A stretch of 64,000 nt of DNA from Ampullaceana balthica (taxonomy: Eukaryota; Mollusca; Gastropoda; Lymnaeidae), in assembly GCA_944989445.1 (NCBI GenBank), contig CALYLW010000321.1, forward strand, positions 677,335-741,334, written 5' to 3'. The notes under the pieces are model-generated. The model made no database searches, had not been told where the DNA came from, and saw only the letters and a program-made list of their open reading frames with translations. Position 1 is the stretch's first letter, and each line of letters opens with the position of its first letter. Positions 45,901-56,960 of the stretch are shown here, piece by piece. The position numbers and the translations under genes are program-made.

Positions 45901-48900
45901 TTAGGGCTGATTTTAATATTAATATTAAATTACTACTACTTCAAAACATTATCAGGTTAGATACATACAATTGAATTAAACTTGGAAATAATTAAAGTCA
46001 AAACTGACGTGATTATAGTTTTTACTTTAAATACTGACTGTTGAATGTGACCTTGAAACACTTTGGTATTGATGGCCACAAAACCATTAGTGGGGATTGT
46101 AATATTTTGTATTGGAGACTGTATAACAATAGGTACTGGTGAGTACCTATAACAATAGGTACTGGTGAGTACCTATAACAATAGGTACTGGTGAGTACCT
46201 ATAACAATAGGTACTGGTGAGTACCTATAACAATAGGTACTAGTGAGTACCTATAACAATAGGTACTGGTGAGTACCTATAACAATAGGTACTGGTGAGA
46301 TTATTTTAGAAAATATTTACTGCAGTGATTTTTATTTTATCTACTTTTAGGCAGTGCTTCTGACATCAAGGTCATGCCCAAAGCCTTGCCCTTTAAACCC
46401 ATGTAATAGAGGACACAAACCTCTCCTGAAGCCTTGGATTCACCAGGAACAAAGAGATCGGGGTAGACATTCTTGATGTACCAAGCAAAGGATTTACAGT
46501 TTAGGTTCTTTCTCAGTTCTTTTCTTGCTGTTACATCTCCATACTCTCCCTAGAAAATGGAATTAAATAAATAAACTTAATATTCAACTAATACTGGCGT
46601 TATGTCAGCAAAGATTCAACAAATATTCTATAGAATGGGTCCTCAAACTAAAGCTTGCTGGTCACCCTGCTTATAAGGCCATTGAAGACATATTCAGGTG
46701 AAACATGTCTAGATAGCTATGAGCTCATGTCTTGCTGTGTAGGACCCTGCTTATAAGGCCATTGAAGACATACTCAGGTGAAACATGTCTAGATAGCTAT
46801 GAGCTCATGTTTCCTTTAAAATCAATTCCACTTCATCTTGCTTTTATACATTGTAAATTATCTATGATTTTGTGTGAGTTACAAGCATTCTGATTAGGAA
46901 TCCATTCTTTTATGTCTGAACCACAGTGACTATGTATGGTCAATTGGCTCCCAAGATTCTCAGAGATACTGAGGGCTAGAGCAGTGCTTCTCAAAGTGGT
47001 GGTCCGTGGACCGGTACCGGTCCGTGGGCCATCCGCCGCCAGTCCGCAGTAGTTCTCAAAAAAGTATAGAAAAAAATTGTCAGTGCAGGGAAAATAGTGT
47101 ACCGGTCCCTGGTGCAATGGAAAAAATTCCTGCCGGTCCGCCATACTAAAAAGTTTGAGAAGTATTGAACTAGAGGACTCCTACTCTATCTAGGAATTAC
47201 AACTAACTAAGTACACAATCTGAAGTACAAATTCACTTAAAAATAATAAAATAAGAACAGCAAAAAAGCTAAATGAGAATTTTACAGAGTGAAGGAAAGA
47301 CTCACCAGATCATAATTAAACCGCTCATAGTAATAGTTTTTGTATTCATCCATCCAGACCTCCGCCAGGCGGATGGAGTTTTTCTTGACAACATTAACTC
47401 CAGTCCTCCACTTGTATGGGGAACGTTTCCTAAAGATGTGCCCCACATGTGAACACGGGATTATTTCCAAGATGCCTCCACACATCCACACCTGGCAAGT
47501 CAAATCATTGGAATTAAAACATTGTGTGACTGCATCTCAAGTTTAGACAGTGCAAAAGTGTAGAAAGTAAACACAGATTAGATGAAATATATTTAAAATA
47601 GTTATTTATGAAGTCAGTGAATTTGAGCAGAATAATTTCTGCAGGGAATTACATAGCTTAAAAAATGGTTACTCTGGAAAATGGCATCTAGAAATTAACA
47701 TAGGCACTGAGGGGTTAGGCCTTTAGGAAATTTATGAAAATTGTACATGGTTGGCTGGAATGAGATAGTTTTGGCAGAAAAGTACACTGATTTTTTCACA
47801 TGTGTTTTATATCAAAAGCTGTAAAAATATTTTGCAGTGACTGTCATAATGTTGCCTTGTATTTTAAATCTCTTAACAGTAATCATTAGTATTTTAATAA
47901 TATTTTGTCCACCATATGTTTAGGAATATTGCTTATATACAGTGGATGTGATAATATTCCAGGCACCCTAAGTTAAATTCTAATAGGTAAACTTTAAAAT
48001 AACAATGACATTTTTAATAAAACATTTATTTTGACCACAACATGTCATCTAGAAACTGTAAACTGTCATGACTCAAGTTTATGTTAGCATGATGTCTAGA
48101 GGGGTTGAATATGCTACTTTAAAGGATATGTATTATTGGGATACATTTTGGCAGAAAATTTAAAAAAAAAGTCTTACGTAAATAAATGAAACAATTACAA
48201 ATAGCAATGCAATACACTTCTAAAGGAAGAGACTAATATAAACTCTTAAGATTACAGAAACATTACCCTGAAGGATAATTCTAAATTCTCTCCACCCCAG
48301 ATGTCCATGCCTGGGTCGTATGTTCCAAGCTTTTCAAAGTATTTTCTGCTGATAGCAAAAAGGCCACCTGCCATTGTGGGAGATCTGAGGAAAAAAGTTC
48401 AATGTTGGCAAATTCAATTTTGAGCTCTCAGAAATTTTTCTATTTTAACCTGAGCAAAAGGGGAGTAACTCCACCTTTTTTGTTAATAGAATAGAGATAA
48501 AGTCTTTTTACTAGGCGTAAAAACAAATTAATATGCTTTACGACTAATTGTTAATTATAAATTTTTGTGTCCATATTTTCAGTATGCAAGTACAAATATG
48601 CTACTTATTAAAAATAAACTGTTTAATCTGATATTAAAATACTCCATAAGTTTTCCTAACAACATAAGAACAATAACATATACATCATTATAAAATAAAC
48701 TAATTGTCATGTTCTGTATTCCCCTTCCTAATAGAAATTAATTTTAAAGGACCAGGAGATTACTTTCTATTTGTCTACAAATAAAGAATATGTCAAGTGT
48801 CTGTACAAGGTCAAATCAGTACAGTTATGATTTTACCATGACATGTTTGTATGGGATACTAGGCTCAGATTAATGCCTCTTTTATCAACATTTTATAGAT

Positions 48901-51259
48901 ACCCCTTTGAGAAACCAATGTTATGTTAAATTATTGAACACATTATTGTACTGGGAATGTCATCATTTTTTGGATATAACATTAAATACTCTTATAAAGC
49001 ATTACTTTGACAGAAAATTTACATATAATTTTCGTATACTATTCTTACTTCGAAAGCAAATGTACATATCTCCTTCAATATCCCCTTTTTATCTGTTATG
49101 TAATTTTTTTTTACTAAACAAACATTCTATTTTTCCCTTTAAACAACTTGTCTTCAAACTACGAGTCCAGTAAATGTACTTTGGTCCAGAAAGTTCACTT
49201 TTACCTTATGGGCGCTACATCACTCCCCCTTCTGGCCCGTTCATACTCTGGTATAGCATGCCATGAAAACTGCATGTTCCAGTCAAAGCCTCCGATGCTG
49301 GTGGCCTTGGCACTGCCATATTGGTACTTGAGAGTGTCGTCCTCTATAACATCAATGACCGGACACACCACTATTGTCTCATTGATGGCAATGCGATCCA
49401 AGAGAGGCTCAAGCCAGCCTGCGACAGAGTTTGTAAGTATTCTAACATAATTTATTTAAGCATTTCTTTTGGGGTTAGAACACAAATAATAATATTAATA
49501 TTATTTCAATAAACTAATGAAAAAATCCCAGATGACAAAGGTTTAATATGTCCTCTATTAAGCCAGAGTCCCTCCTGGTGTAGATCAATAGTTTACACAG
49601 CTCAATCTGAGCTCAACCTGTCACATGCCTTAAATGATGTGCGGCACATTCTTTGGGATCCAACAATGAGACACTACTAAGTGAGTCCTGAGAATTGAAC
49701 TATTCAATATCTTAAAGATTTCAAATATTTAAATTAATTCCGATTCAGAGGATTTTTAAAATTCTGTAAAGGTTATTTAAATAAGATGTATGTAAATTGA
49801 AACTGGTAAATTGAACTGTTAAAAACCAGACCCCCCCCACCCACACACATTTTTAAAATTACAAAGATTAAATGACATTCTTGACAGTTGCAGAAGTTAA
49901 AGCTGAGTACCATCCCCCTCTTCCCCTCATCCCAACCCCCTTTTTCCCCACTCAGAACATCAACAAGATTCCAATACTTGATTCTCTTTTATCTCCCTTA
50001 TGGCATTCCTTATTTTGTCCATACACTTCTTGATTTTTATCTGCACCCAATAAATGTTCTGTGGATGACTCATTCACATTGCAGGAGACAAGGATATTGG
50101 AAATAGAATGTGAAAGGAAAGGTTGACAAGGATATTGGAAGTAGAATGTGGAAGGAAAGGTTGACAAGAATATTGGAAGTAGAATATGTAAGGAAAGGTT
50201 GACAAGGATATTGGAAGTAGAATGTGGAAGGAAAGGTTGACAAGGATATTGAAAGTAGAATGTGGAAGGAAAGGTTGAAAAGGATATTGGAAGTAGAATG
50301 TGGAAGCGATGGAAAAAACTATATTTTAAACCAGTGGTCTTGAAACACCCCTATTTTACATCTGGTCTTGCAAAAATACAGATTTTGTTTTTTGCAATGT
50401 TAGTCTATTGACAAGACTGGTTGATCTCTGTGAAAGCACTAAACTAGGTTTAACAAACTGTTTAAGGAAACACAATTTTTGATTTGATTTAAAAACAAAA
50501 ACAAGACTTGAGATGAAGTCTTTACCTTGAGTGCATTCACAATGAGAGTCAAGAAACGTCACAACTTCGGCAGTTGCCACGGCAAAGCCAGCCAAGCGTG
50601 CCCTGATCAAACCCTCTCGTTGTTTAGTGCGAGTTATTTTAACTATTCCAAGCTTAGCTACATAATCTTCCAGAGGTTTCTTTAAATGGTCTGCAAACAA
50701 AATAAGAGGCAACATTTTTTAGTTATTTTTCTATTGCTGACAAGGTAGGATCTATCATGATTTACCCACCATGTAATTGACACAGATAAATAAATTATCT
50801 AGACAAACTCATACATTAATAATTTTTAATATAGGTTACCATTTTTAGATAACTCTGCTAGTTACTAAGAATTCTTACAAGAAACTACATGGCAATAGTG
50901 ACAATTACACACCTAAAGAAGTTGGTTGCATGATATTTGATTACATTATCAAAATAAACCAAACACCAAAGTAATGTTTAAGCAAATCTTTTAGCTAAAA
51001 TTACTTTTGTTTAATATTATCTGTGGATTAGTTGATTCTCATCATTTAGTTGATATAGAAATAAGTCATCACATTCGAGGACATGTTCATACCCATATCT
51101 GAAAAGTCATCTACTAAAATAATTTCTTTTAAAAGATGTTTCGGCGATCTGTCAATGACACTGTGGACTGTACGTAGCAGCACTGACCAAGCCTCATTGT
51201 GAAAACAGATGACCACACTGGTGTCTGGCAGCACAGAATGATATTGTTGACTAAGGCAT
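42917..51259 (-). CDS. Polypeptide N-acetylgalactosaminyltransferase (GALNT), 3' nine exons
   Basis: Golgi enzyme that starts mucin-type O-glycosylation by moving GalNAc from UDP-GalNAc to Ser/Thr. Minus-strand exons: 51259-51093, 50690-50526, 49418-49205, 48384-48267, 47491-47306, 46549-46421 (low end uncertain), 45715-45610, 45300-45172, 43063-42917. Motifs in order: [20 protein letters not shown] and [10 protein letters not shown] (GT-A fold start), [10 protein letters not shown] with the metal-binding [39 protein letters not shown] (Gal/GalNAc-T motif), [27 protein letters not shown], then a ricin-B lectin domain with [29 protein letters not shown] and [10 protein letters not shown], ending PSGVIPI. 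Catalytic motifs look intact. Phases agree everywhere except between 46421 (phase 0) and 45715 (needs two more bases): a mini-exon or another donor is missing. The exons for the cytosolic tail, membrane anchor and stem were not found above 51259. Isoform not assigned. Confidence 0.94.
43435..43600. repeat. Minisatellite, 39 bp, about 4 copies
   Basis: Unit TTAACTACTCAACCATTACA followed by TTGTAATTTCACCATTGAA, in the last GALNT intron. Each unit has a small inverted pair, ATTACATTGTAAT. Confidence 0.85.
43967..44050. repeat. Palindromic short repeat, copy 2
   Basis: Arms TTAAGGTTGTTAATGGTTAA and GGTTAACCGTAACTTCAA around a GC-richer centre GATCGGGACCTGACC. Related to 4800-4893. A third partial arm, AAGGTTGTTAATGATTAAG, is at 44101 just before the minisatellite. 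Confidence 0.45.
44123..44318. repeat. Minisatellite, 22 bp, about 9 copies
   Basis: Unit AAGGCAGCGTACAACAGATA plus AC; one unit is shortened (AAGGCAGCATACAAAC). The minus strand is open in all three frames, which produces spurious repeat peptides; no coding role is supported. In the last GALNT intron. Confidence 0.9.
46121..46299. repeat. Minisatellite, 26 bp, about 7 copies
   Basis: Unit TATAACAATAGGTACTGGTG plus AGTACC. Each unit carries the inverted pair GGTACT/AGTACC around GGTG, so every copy can form a small hairpin. One unit has ACTAGTG. In a GALNT intron between the exons at 45610-45715 and 46421-46549. Confidence 0.9.
46664..46812. repeat. Tandem duplication, period 80 bp, two copies
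   Basis: ACCCTGCTTATAAGGCCATT at 46664 and again at 46744, each followed by GAAGACATAYTCAGGTGAAA and CTAGATAGCTATGAGCTCAT. The copies are nearly identical, so the duplication is young. Confidence 0.85.
46982..47167. mobile_element. hAT-type MITE, copy 2 (186 bp)
   Basis: Starts CAGTGCTTCTCAAAGTGGTG and ends TTTGAGAAGTATTG. Flanks GGCTAGAG (46974-46981) and AACTAGAG (47168-47175) share 6 of 8 bases, a likely decayed target duplication. Internal GGTCCGTGGACCGGTACCGG and CCCTGGTGCAATGG match the 506-bp copy at 24850-25355. In a GALNT intron. Confidence 0.8.
50087..50310. repeat. Minisatellite, 38 bp, about 6 copies
   Basis: Unit GACAAGGATATTGGAAGTAG followed by AATGTGGAAGGAAAGGTT, with scattered substitutions. 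In the GALNT intron between the exons at 49205-49418 and 50526-50690. Confidence 0.9.
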
Positions 51260-51599
51260 CTGAAAACAGAAGGAAAGCATTCAGCTGAATATCACAAGAT
51301 TAATTTGTTAAAATACTAAGTGGATAATGTTGTACATTTTAAATGACCAAGATGGTTGACTGTTCTTCCTGGAAACTAACTTGTTTAGTGATACAATCCT
51401 GTTCAGTCAATTCAATTTCCCCATTGATATAAAAAACAAGGAAATGAGAACGTCAATACTTGAGGGTGGTATGAGGGGGATCAACATTTAATTTAGTCAG
51501 CTACATTCTGATAAATATGACATTAAATTACAGAAAAGAGAAAATTATTATGCCTCCCTAAATGACTGAACCAGTCCAAGAATTAAACCCAATCAGAAA

Positions 51600-51870
51600 C
51601 AAGGTGTAGGTAGGTAAAGGGGTGTCTCACGTATGGAGAAAACCCCACTAGGCTGCTGGCATGAGATCATGTGAGGACTGATGAACACCACAGAACTAAT
51701 TTTAAGGTCAATATCAGGGTACCATCTGGTACTGGAGACAACAACTAAATGGCTGAAGCTCACGCATTAGGCTTGACACAGACTATTTTATAGAGATTCC
51801 ATGAGCAACATCTTAACAAGCTTGAACATTGATTGAACTATGGGGAATAGATGGATGAATAACATAATTT
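51600..51870. repeat. Dispersed repeat family D, copy 1
   Basis: Shares CTGGCATGAGATCATGTGAG, GACTGATGAACACCACAGAA, TACCATCTGGTACTGGAGAC, TAAATGGCTGAAGCTCACGC and GAACTATGGGGAATAGATGG with 56505-56740 in the same order, with small indels. No coding frame or inverted ends were recognised. Confidence 0.65.
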
Positions 51871-52468
51871 ATTTATAATAGCATGTACATGTACTGTGAA
51901 GAATGTTTCCACTAACTTTGAAATTAAGCACCACCACACCACATGATTTTTAATTATTTTTTAAGGAGTGGGAGGGAAGAGGCCTGTATGTCACTGTATT
52001 TGTCTTTTATTCATGAGCACAATGAAGATATTAGTACATGTAATAGTTTTCTAATGTTACAAATAGTAAACAATTACAATTTTGTTAATAACTCAATCAT
52101 TCAAATTTTTAACAAATCAAATTATGAAATCCAATAACAATTTAAAAAACAATTTTCCCAGCATCTCCCCTGGGTAGATGCCCCTGGGTAGATGCCCCTG
52201 GGAAGAGTTGCCAGATTGTTTGTAAAAAGGAGGAAATGTAGTCCTTAATGAAAACTTTCCCCATTTAACATCAAGAAGTTCTCCTTTTTTGGCCATTTGT
52301 GAGCAGCATCCAAACAAGAATCATCTCACTTTGACCACAGGTCAACAAAATTTTCCTCAATCCTGGGTCAAACAACTCTCTAACACAATCTCACATTTAA
52401 TAACTTGGTAACACAAATAGCTGAAAGAACTTTGAAGACTCCAAAGAATAACTGAGCAATCCTGCCAT

Positions 52469-53499
52469 TTTTAAATCCCTTATATTAACTTCGTGGCCGT
52501 CTCTCTCTGTCTTGGGCGGGCGGAAAAACAAAAGTAAGTAAAACAAACCCGTAAAAACAATGTTTTTGACTATAAATCCCTTATATTGAGTATTGATTAT
52601 TTTCAAACACGACAAACATACAGACTGAATCTGTCTTAACTCAACTTTGCTTCATAACCCTGGGGGGGAGGAGGGGAAAAGTCTGGTCACCGATTTGCTT
52701 GACCGAGCTCAGCGCGACACGTAAAATGTAAACAAAAGCAACCCGGTTTTTCGATGGGTCGCCTCAAAGCGTCAACTCAAACTTTCACGTGGGAAAAAAA
52801 CAATAACAAACCGTGAATTTGAATTACATACGTGATATAAGGAAAAACTAAAAATGCATTAATTTAATTACGGTACAATCGATCGATCTGAAATTTTAAT
52901 ACGATGCATTGTTAGGTGAGACGGGTCCGTGTGCCAAATTTCAGCTTGATCGGATCACTGGAAGTGGGTCATTTTCGACTTTTGTTTTTCCGCCCGCCCG
53001 CCCATGAGATGACGACAGACAGAGAGAGACGGCGGTGAAGTTAATATAAGGGATTTAAAAATGACCCACTTACCGTGATCCGATTGAGCTGAAATTTGGC
53101 ACACGGACCCGTCTCACCTAACAATGCATCGTATCAAAATTTCAGATCGATCAAACGTACCGTAATTAAATTAATGCATTTTTAGTTTATCCTTATATGA
53201 GGTATGTAATTCAAATTCACTGTTTGTTATTGTTTTTTTTCCCACGTGAAAGTTTGAGTTGACGCGTTGAGGCGACCCATCGAAGTACCGGGGCACTTTT
53301 GTTTACATTTTACGTGTCACGCTGAGCTCGGTCAAGCGAATCGGTGACCAGACTTTTCCCCTCTCACAGGGTTATGAAGCAAACTTGAGTTAAGACAGAT
53401 TCAGTCTGTAAATGTTTGAAAATAATCAATACTGTTAGTTATGTCTCATATATAAGGGATTTATAGTCAAAAACTTTGTTTTTACGGGTTTGTTTTATT
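52469..53499 (-). mobile_element. Family A element split by a second family A element
   Basis: An inverted copy in two pieces: its 3' end at 52469-52535 (plus strand TTAAATCCCTTATATTAACT, then GGGCGGGCGGAAAAACAAAA) and the rest at 53057-53499 (AAAAATGACCCACTTACCGT ... TTTACGGGTTTGTTTTATT). An uninterrupted copy reads CAAAAGTAAAAAATGACCC; here that A-run is cut and the element at 52536-53056 sits in it. Confidence 0.8.
52536..53056 (+). mobile_element. Family A element, complete, nested
   Basis: Runs from AGTAAAACAAACCCGTAAAA to GTTAATATAAGGGATTT, about 520 bp. The nested position gives both boundaries directly. It includes the GGGGGGGAGGAGGGGAAAAG stretch, ACTTTCACGTGGGAAAAAAA, hairpin arms CGATCGATCTGAAATTTT and CAAATTTCAGCTTGATCG, and CCGCCCGCCCGCCCATGAG before the 3' end. 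Confidence 0.82.
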
Positions 53500-53714
53500 T
53501 GTTGTATTCGTGTGACTTTCTGTTTTAGGACTACTTTGGAATAAATTATGAGTTCTAAGGAGAGAAAATTAGGTTTACAGATAAGTTTACTGGTCCAGAT
53601 GTTTAGTGCCTTATGTTACCATGGTGATTGTTACTTTTATGTCAACAACAAGTGTTACATAAATTACAAGCTCACGTTGCTCCTGAGAGGCATGATTCCA
53701 GTTTCAACTTAATC

Positions 53715-53876
53715 ATAAAATGTAACCCTTATGACCGCACCATAAAATGTAACCCTTATGACCGCACCATAAAATGTAACCCTTATGACCGCACCATAAA
53801 ATGTAACCCTTATGACCGCACCATAAAATGTAACTCTAATGAACACACTGTAAAATGTAACTGTTATTCCCGCACT
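53715..53876 (+). repeat. Minisatellite, 27 bp, 6 copies
   Basis: Unit ATAAAATGTAACCCTTATGA plus CCGCACC; the first four copies are nearly identical, the last two diverged (CTCTAATGAACACACTG, CTGTTATTCCCGCACTG). The period is a multiple of three, so an open frame (53628-53894, 88 codons) reads a nine-residue repeat IKCNPYDRT. No neighbouring exon or splice context supports translation. Confidence 0.88.
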
Positions 53877-54258
53877 GACCTCATTCCTTGTTAAGAAAGA
53901 GAATTTCTGGATGGCAACTCTGAAATTTCAGGCCAACAGATGGATGTACATTTATTGCATGGGAAGTAGAACACTAGTAATATTGGACTCATCAGAAATT
54001 ACAAAGAGCTAGAAATTTGCTAAATCAAGACTGGGGCTTATATAAATGACAGATACATAAATAATTAAAACTATAAAGTACATTGCAATAGCTAAAGTAG
54101 CTAGCACATAATGCAATGAAATAACTATTCCAGACTTCATTTAAAGTCATCAGTGAACTCAAACTTAAGTTATTAAAGTACATATGTATGTACATGTAGA
54201 TGGACTTGTGAAAAATCCGAACAAATTACTTTAAATATTACAGATACCTAAAGAGTAT

Positions 54259-54547
54259 GGGACGCGGTGGTCGAGTGGCAGCGCACTGGACTGTCGTACC
54301 GATGGTCACGGGTTCGAATCCGTGTGACGGCAAGGGTTTGTTCCCGGGGCCTAGGGCGTCCGTGAGTCACCCCGCTCCGAATGGGTACCTAACACTACAT
54401 GTAGTTAGGCGGCTGGGTAATGCGTGGAACCCACAAAGCCGTGGTCTGTGAACAACGCTGCATCACTTGCCAACAGATCATCTGTCATGGTCTGTGGACG
54501 CAACTATCTTCTGCATAGAAGGAGCGTCTGTATAGATAAGATAAGAT
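54259..54547 (+). mobile_element. tRNA-derived SINE, copy 2 (full length)
   Basis: Head GGGACGCGGTGGTCGAGTGG with A box at 54268-54278, CACGGGTTCGAATCCGTGTG with B box GGTTCGAATCC at 54311-54321, body GGGCGTCCGTGAGTCACCCC and GGTACCTAACACTACATGTA, then tail CTGCATAGAAGGAGCGTCTG, TATAGATAAGATAAG. Flanked by AAGAGTAT on both sides (54251-54258 and 54548-54555), a good target-site duplication. RNA polymerase III promoter boxes are intact, but it is a retroelement and not a tRNA gene. Confidence 0.93.
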
Positions 54548-54774
54548 AAGAGTATCGTTTGTTTTTTACAGTGCTTTGGCTTAAAAAAAGATAATCCAAC
54601 TGTTAAATTTGGAGGTAGTACACCATAATATTCATAATCTAAGCAAGAACTTGAGACAGCATGGCCACCATTCACATATTGCAGAATACTTCTCCTTGGT
54701 CTTGTTGACTCTGTAGATATGGAGAGAACTGAGCTTATAATTTATGGTTTGTGATCATTTTCTATGTACACAGT

Positions 54775-54943
54775 GTACACGATGAGAACTCAAGCTGTTC
54801 ACAGTGAGAACTCAAGTTGTATACAGTGGTAACTCAATCTGTACATAGTGAGAACTCAATCTGTACACAGTGAGAACTCACAAGTGAGAACTCAAGCTGT
54901 ACACAGTGAGAACTCAAGCTGTACACAGTGAGAACTCAAGCTG
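54775..54943. repeat. Minisatellite, about 22 bp, 7-8 copies
   Basis: Unit GTACACAGTGAGAACTCAAG plus CT with variants (CAATCTG, TGTTCACAG, GTGGTAAC) and one shortened unit. Confidence 0.85.
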
Positions 54944-55292
54944 TCTAAGAATTGAATGACTTCACTGAAGTTAACCAACAACTTTTATTAAATGACAGCC
55001 ATGTAAGATAACAGAGCTTGTTCCAGTAGCAGAAACACTCTTTAAGTTATTTGATGCTCTCAAATAATGTTTTTATGTTTCATTTCCAGCGGCCCTACAC
55101 ACCGATTAAAATCCACGATAAGTAATAACTTATTGTTCCCACATTCTTTGATGTCAGAGTCCAAGATAATTGTAAGCTATTAAATGTGAAACAGCTTGTT
55201 CATCACATCCGTAGTTCAAAGGTAGGTCACCAGGAAGAACGGATCCAATAATTGTGTGAGTTTAAGTGTTTTGATGAGCTGGTTATAAATTT

Positions 55293-55774
55293 AACAAAAC
55301 CTGTAAAAAACCAAGTTTTTGACTATAAATCCTTTATGTACGAGAAGTAACTAAAAGAATGTTCATTATTTTACCATCCAAAAATACAAAATTCTAGTTG
55401 TGTCGTAAAACATGTTATAATATAATGCGCACCGATCAGGATTATGTTTATAAAAAGTGTTGTCAATAAAATACGCACCTTATTGCGCGACAGAAAGGTT
55501 GTTCAATATAATGCGCACCCTTACACTCTATCTCAAAAAATAGCATGATACATAGGAATAAATAAAATAATCTAAAAATCAATAATTTAATTACGTTATA
55601 TGCGATCGATCTGAAATTTTGATACATAGTTTTTATCATCGGTACGAAACTGCCTGCAAAAATTCAGCTCGCTAGCTTACCGGGAAGTGCGTTAAAATCG
55701 ATCCAAAGTTTTGGCGACAGACAAGCAATCAAGCAAACAAGCAACCAGACACCACGAGTTAATATAAAGGATTT
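55293..55774 (+). mobile_element. Family B element, single copy
   Basis: Starts AACAAAACCTGTAAAAAACC, has ACTATAAATCCTTTATGTAC about 30 bases in, ends CGAGTTAATATAAAGGATTT. The middle has TAAAATACGCACCTTATTGC and the core GCGATCGATCTGAAATTTTG, ATTCAGCTCGCTAGC. In opposite orientation to the tandem pair at 22581-23530, and more diverged. Confidence 0.75.
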
Positions 55775-56504
55775 AAAAACCAAATAAATACAGGCAGGAA
55801 GATGTGATTTCTTAACCTGAGTTCTAACAAAAGTCAGGTTTTATCATTGATGACGTCAAACTATTTGACCACTTGTGTAACCTGTTGTCTATCATCAAAC
55901 AGTTGGATCACTTCTTAAACAACATTAGTTTCCACATGGTTTGACTTTATTTTAAACATCTTGTCTGAGAATTTGATTGCATGTCAGCATGACTGAAATC
56001 AGTAAAATCTATTTATTTTAACACAAAGTTTTCAAGAATCTTGGGATTGATGGCAATCATACACGTAATTCTTATGATACGTGATACGAGTCTCAAGAAA
56101 TCTCACCATTTTAATTTTTTTTATTTTGGCTTTAGTAACCTTACTCTAGACACACACCAATTAGTTGTAACCAATCAAATCATCAAAGGTTTCAAGTAAA
56201 AAATTTTTTTTACAAAGACTTGTTTGAAATAACAAGAACAGCCGTAAAAGTTACACAAGAAACGGTTATTAGCTACAACAACGAGACGCAAGCTATTAAA
56301 TCTCATTAGAAAAATAGGTAATTGTCTAAGTGTCATGAACTGATGTTACAAGCGCTTCGTTAAATGACGCAGAGAGAATTCCTGATGTATGCGCGGAATG
56401 AAATTCTTAGTGGACTAAGAGAACTTTGGATCCCGTTTACCATGTTATTTACAGGACATTTCAGAGACACGGTCACCCAACCAGGTCAAATTAGCTGGCA
56501 TTAA

Positions 56505-56740
56505 GGTTACAGTTGGTGCATTATGCTACTGGCATCAGACCATGTGACGACTGATGAACACGACAGAACTAATTTAATTATAAGGTCAATCTCGGGATAC
56601 CATCTAGTACTGAAGACAACTAAATGGCTGAAGCTCACGCATAAGACTTGACACAGATTCTATTTTATGTGGACATTTTAGAAAACTTAAAATAGAACAT
56701 TGAACTATGGGCAACAGATGGTTGTACGAAATACATGTAC
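56505..56740. repeat. Dispersed repeat family D, copy 2
   Basis: Matches 51600-51870: CTACTGGCATCAGACCATGT, ACTGATGAACACGACAGAAC, TACCATCTAGTACTGAAGAC, TAAATGGCTGAAGCTCACGC, GAACTATGGGCAACAGATGG. Confidence 0.65.
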
Positions 56741-56960
56741 TTTTAAATTTTGAATAAAATGAACAGTGAATATTTATCTATTAATTGTGAAAGCGGTATT
56801 TTTTACCCCAAACAACACATTTTAATCATACATAAGTACGTGTAACTAGGTATGTACGTGTTCGCGCGAGCACACCCCCGAATATAAATGTATATATATG
56901 TATATATATATAATTTTTTCAAAAGTTAACGATTAAATTTCAAAATTATTGATTAACAGC

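Noticed and set aside
54259..54330. Functional tRNA gene
   Set aside because: A and B boxes are present but it is the head of a SINE with body, tail and target duplication.
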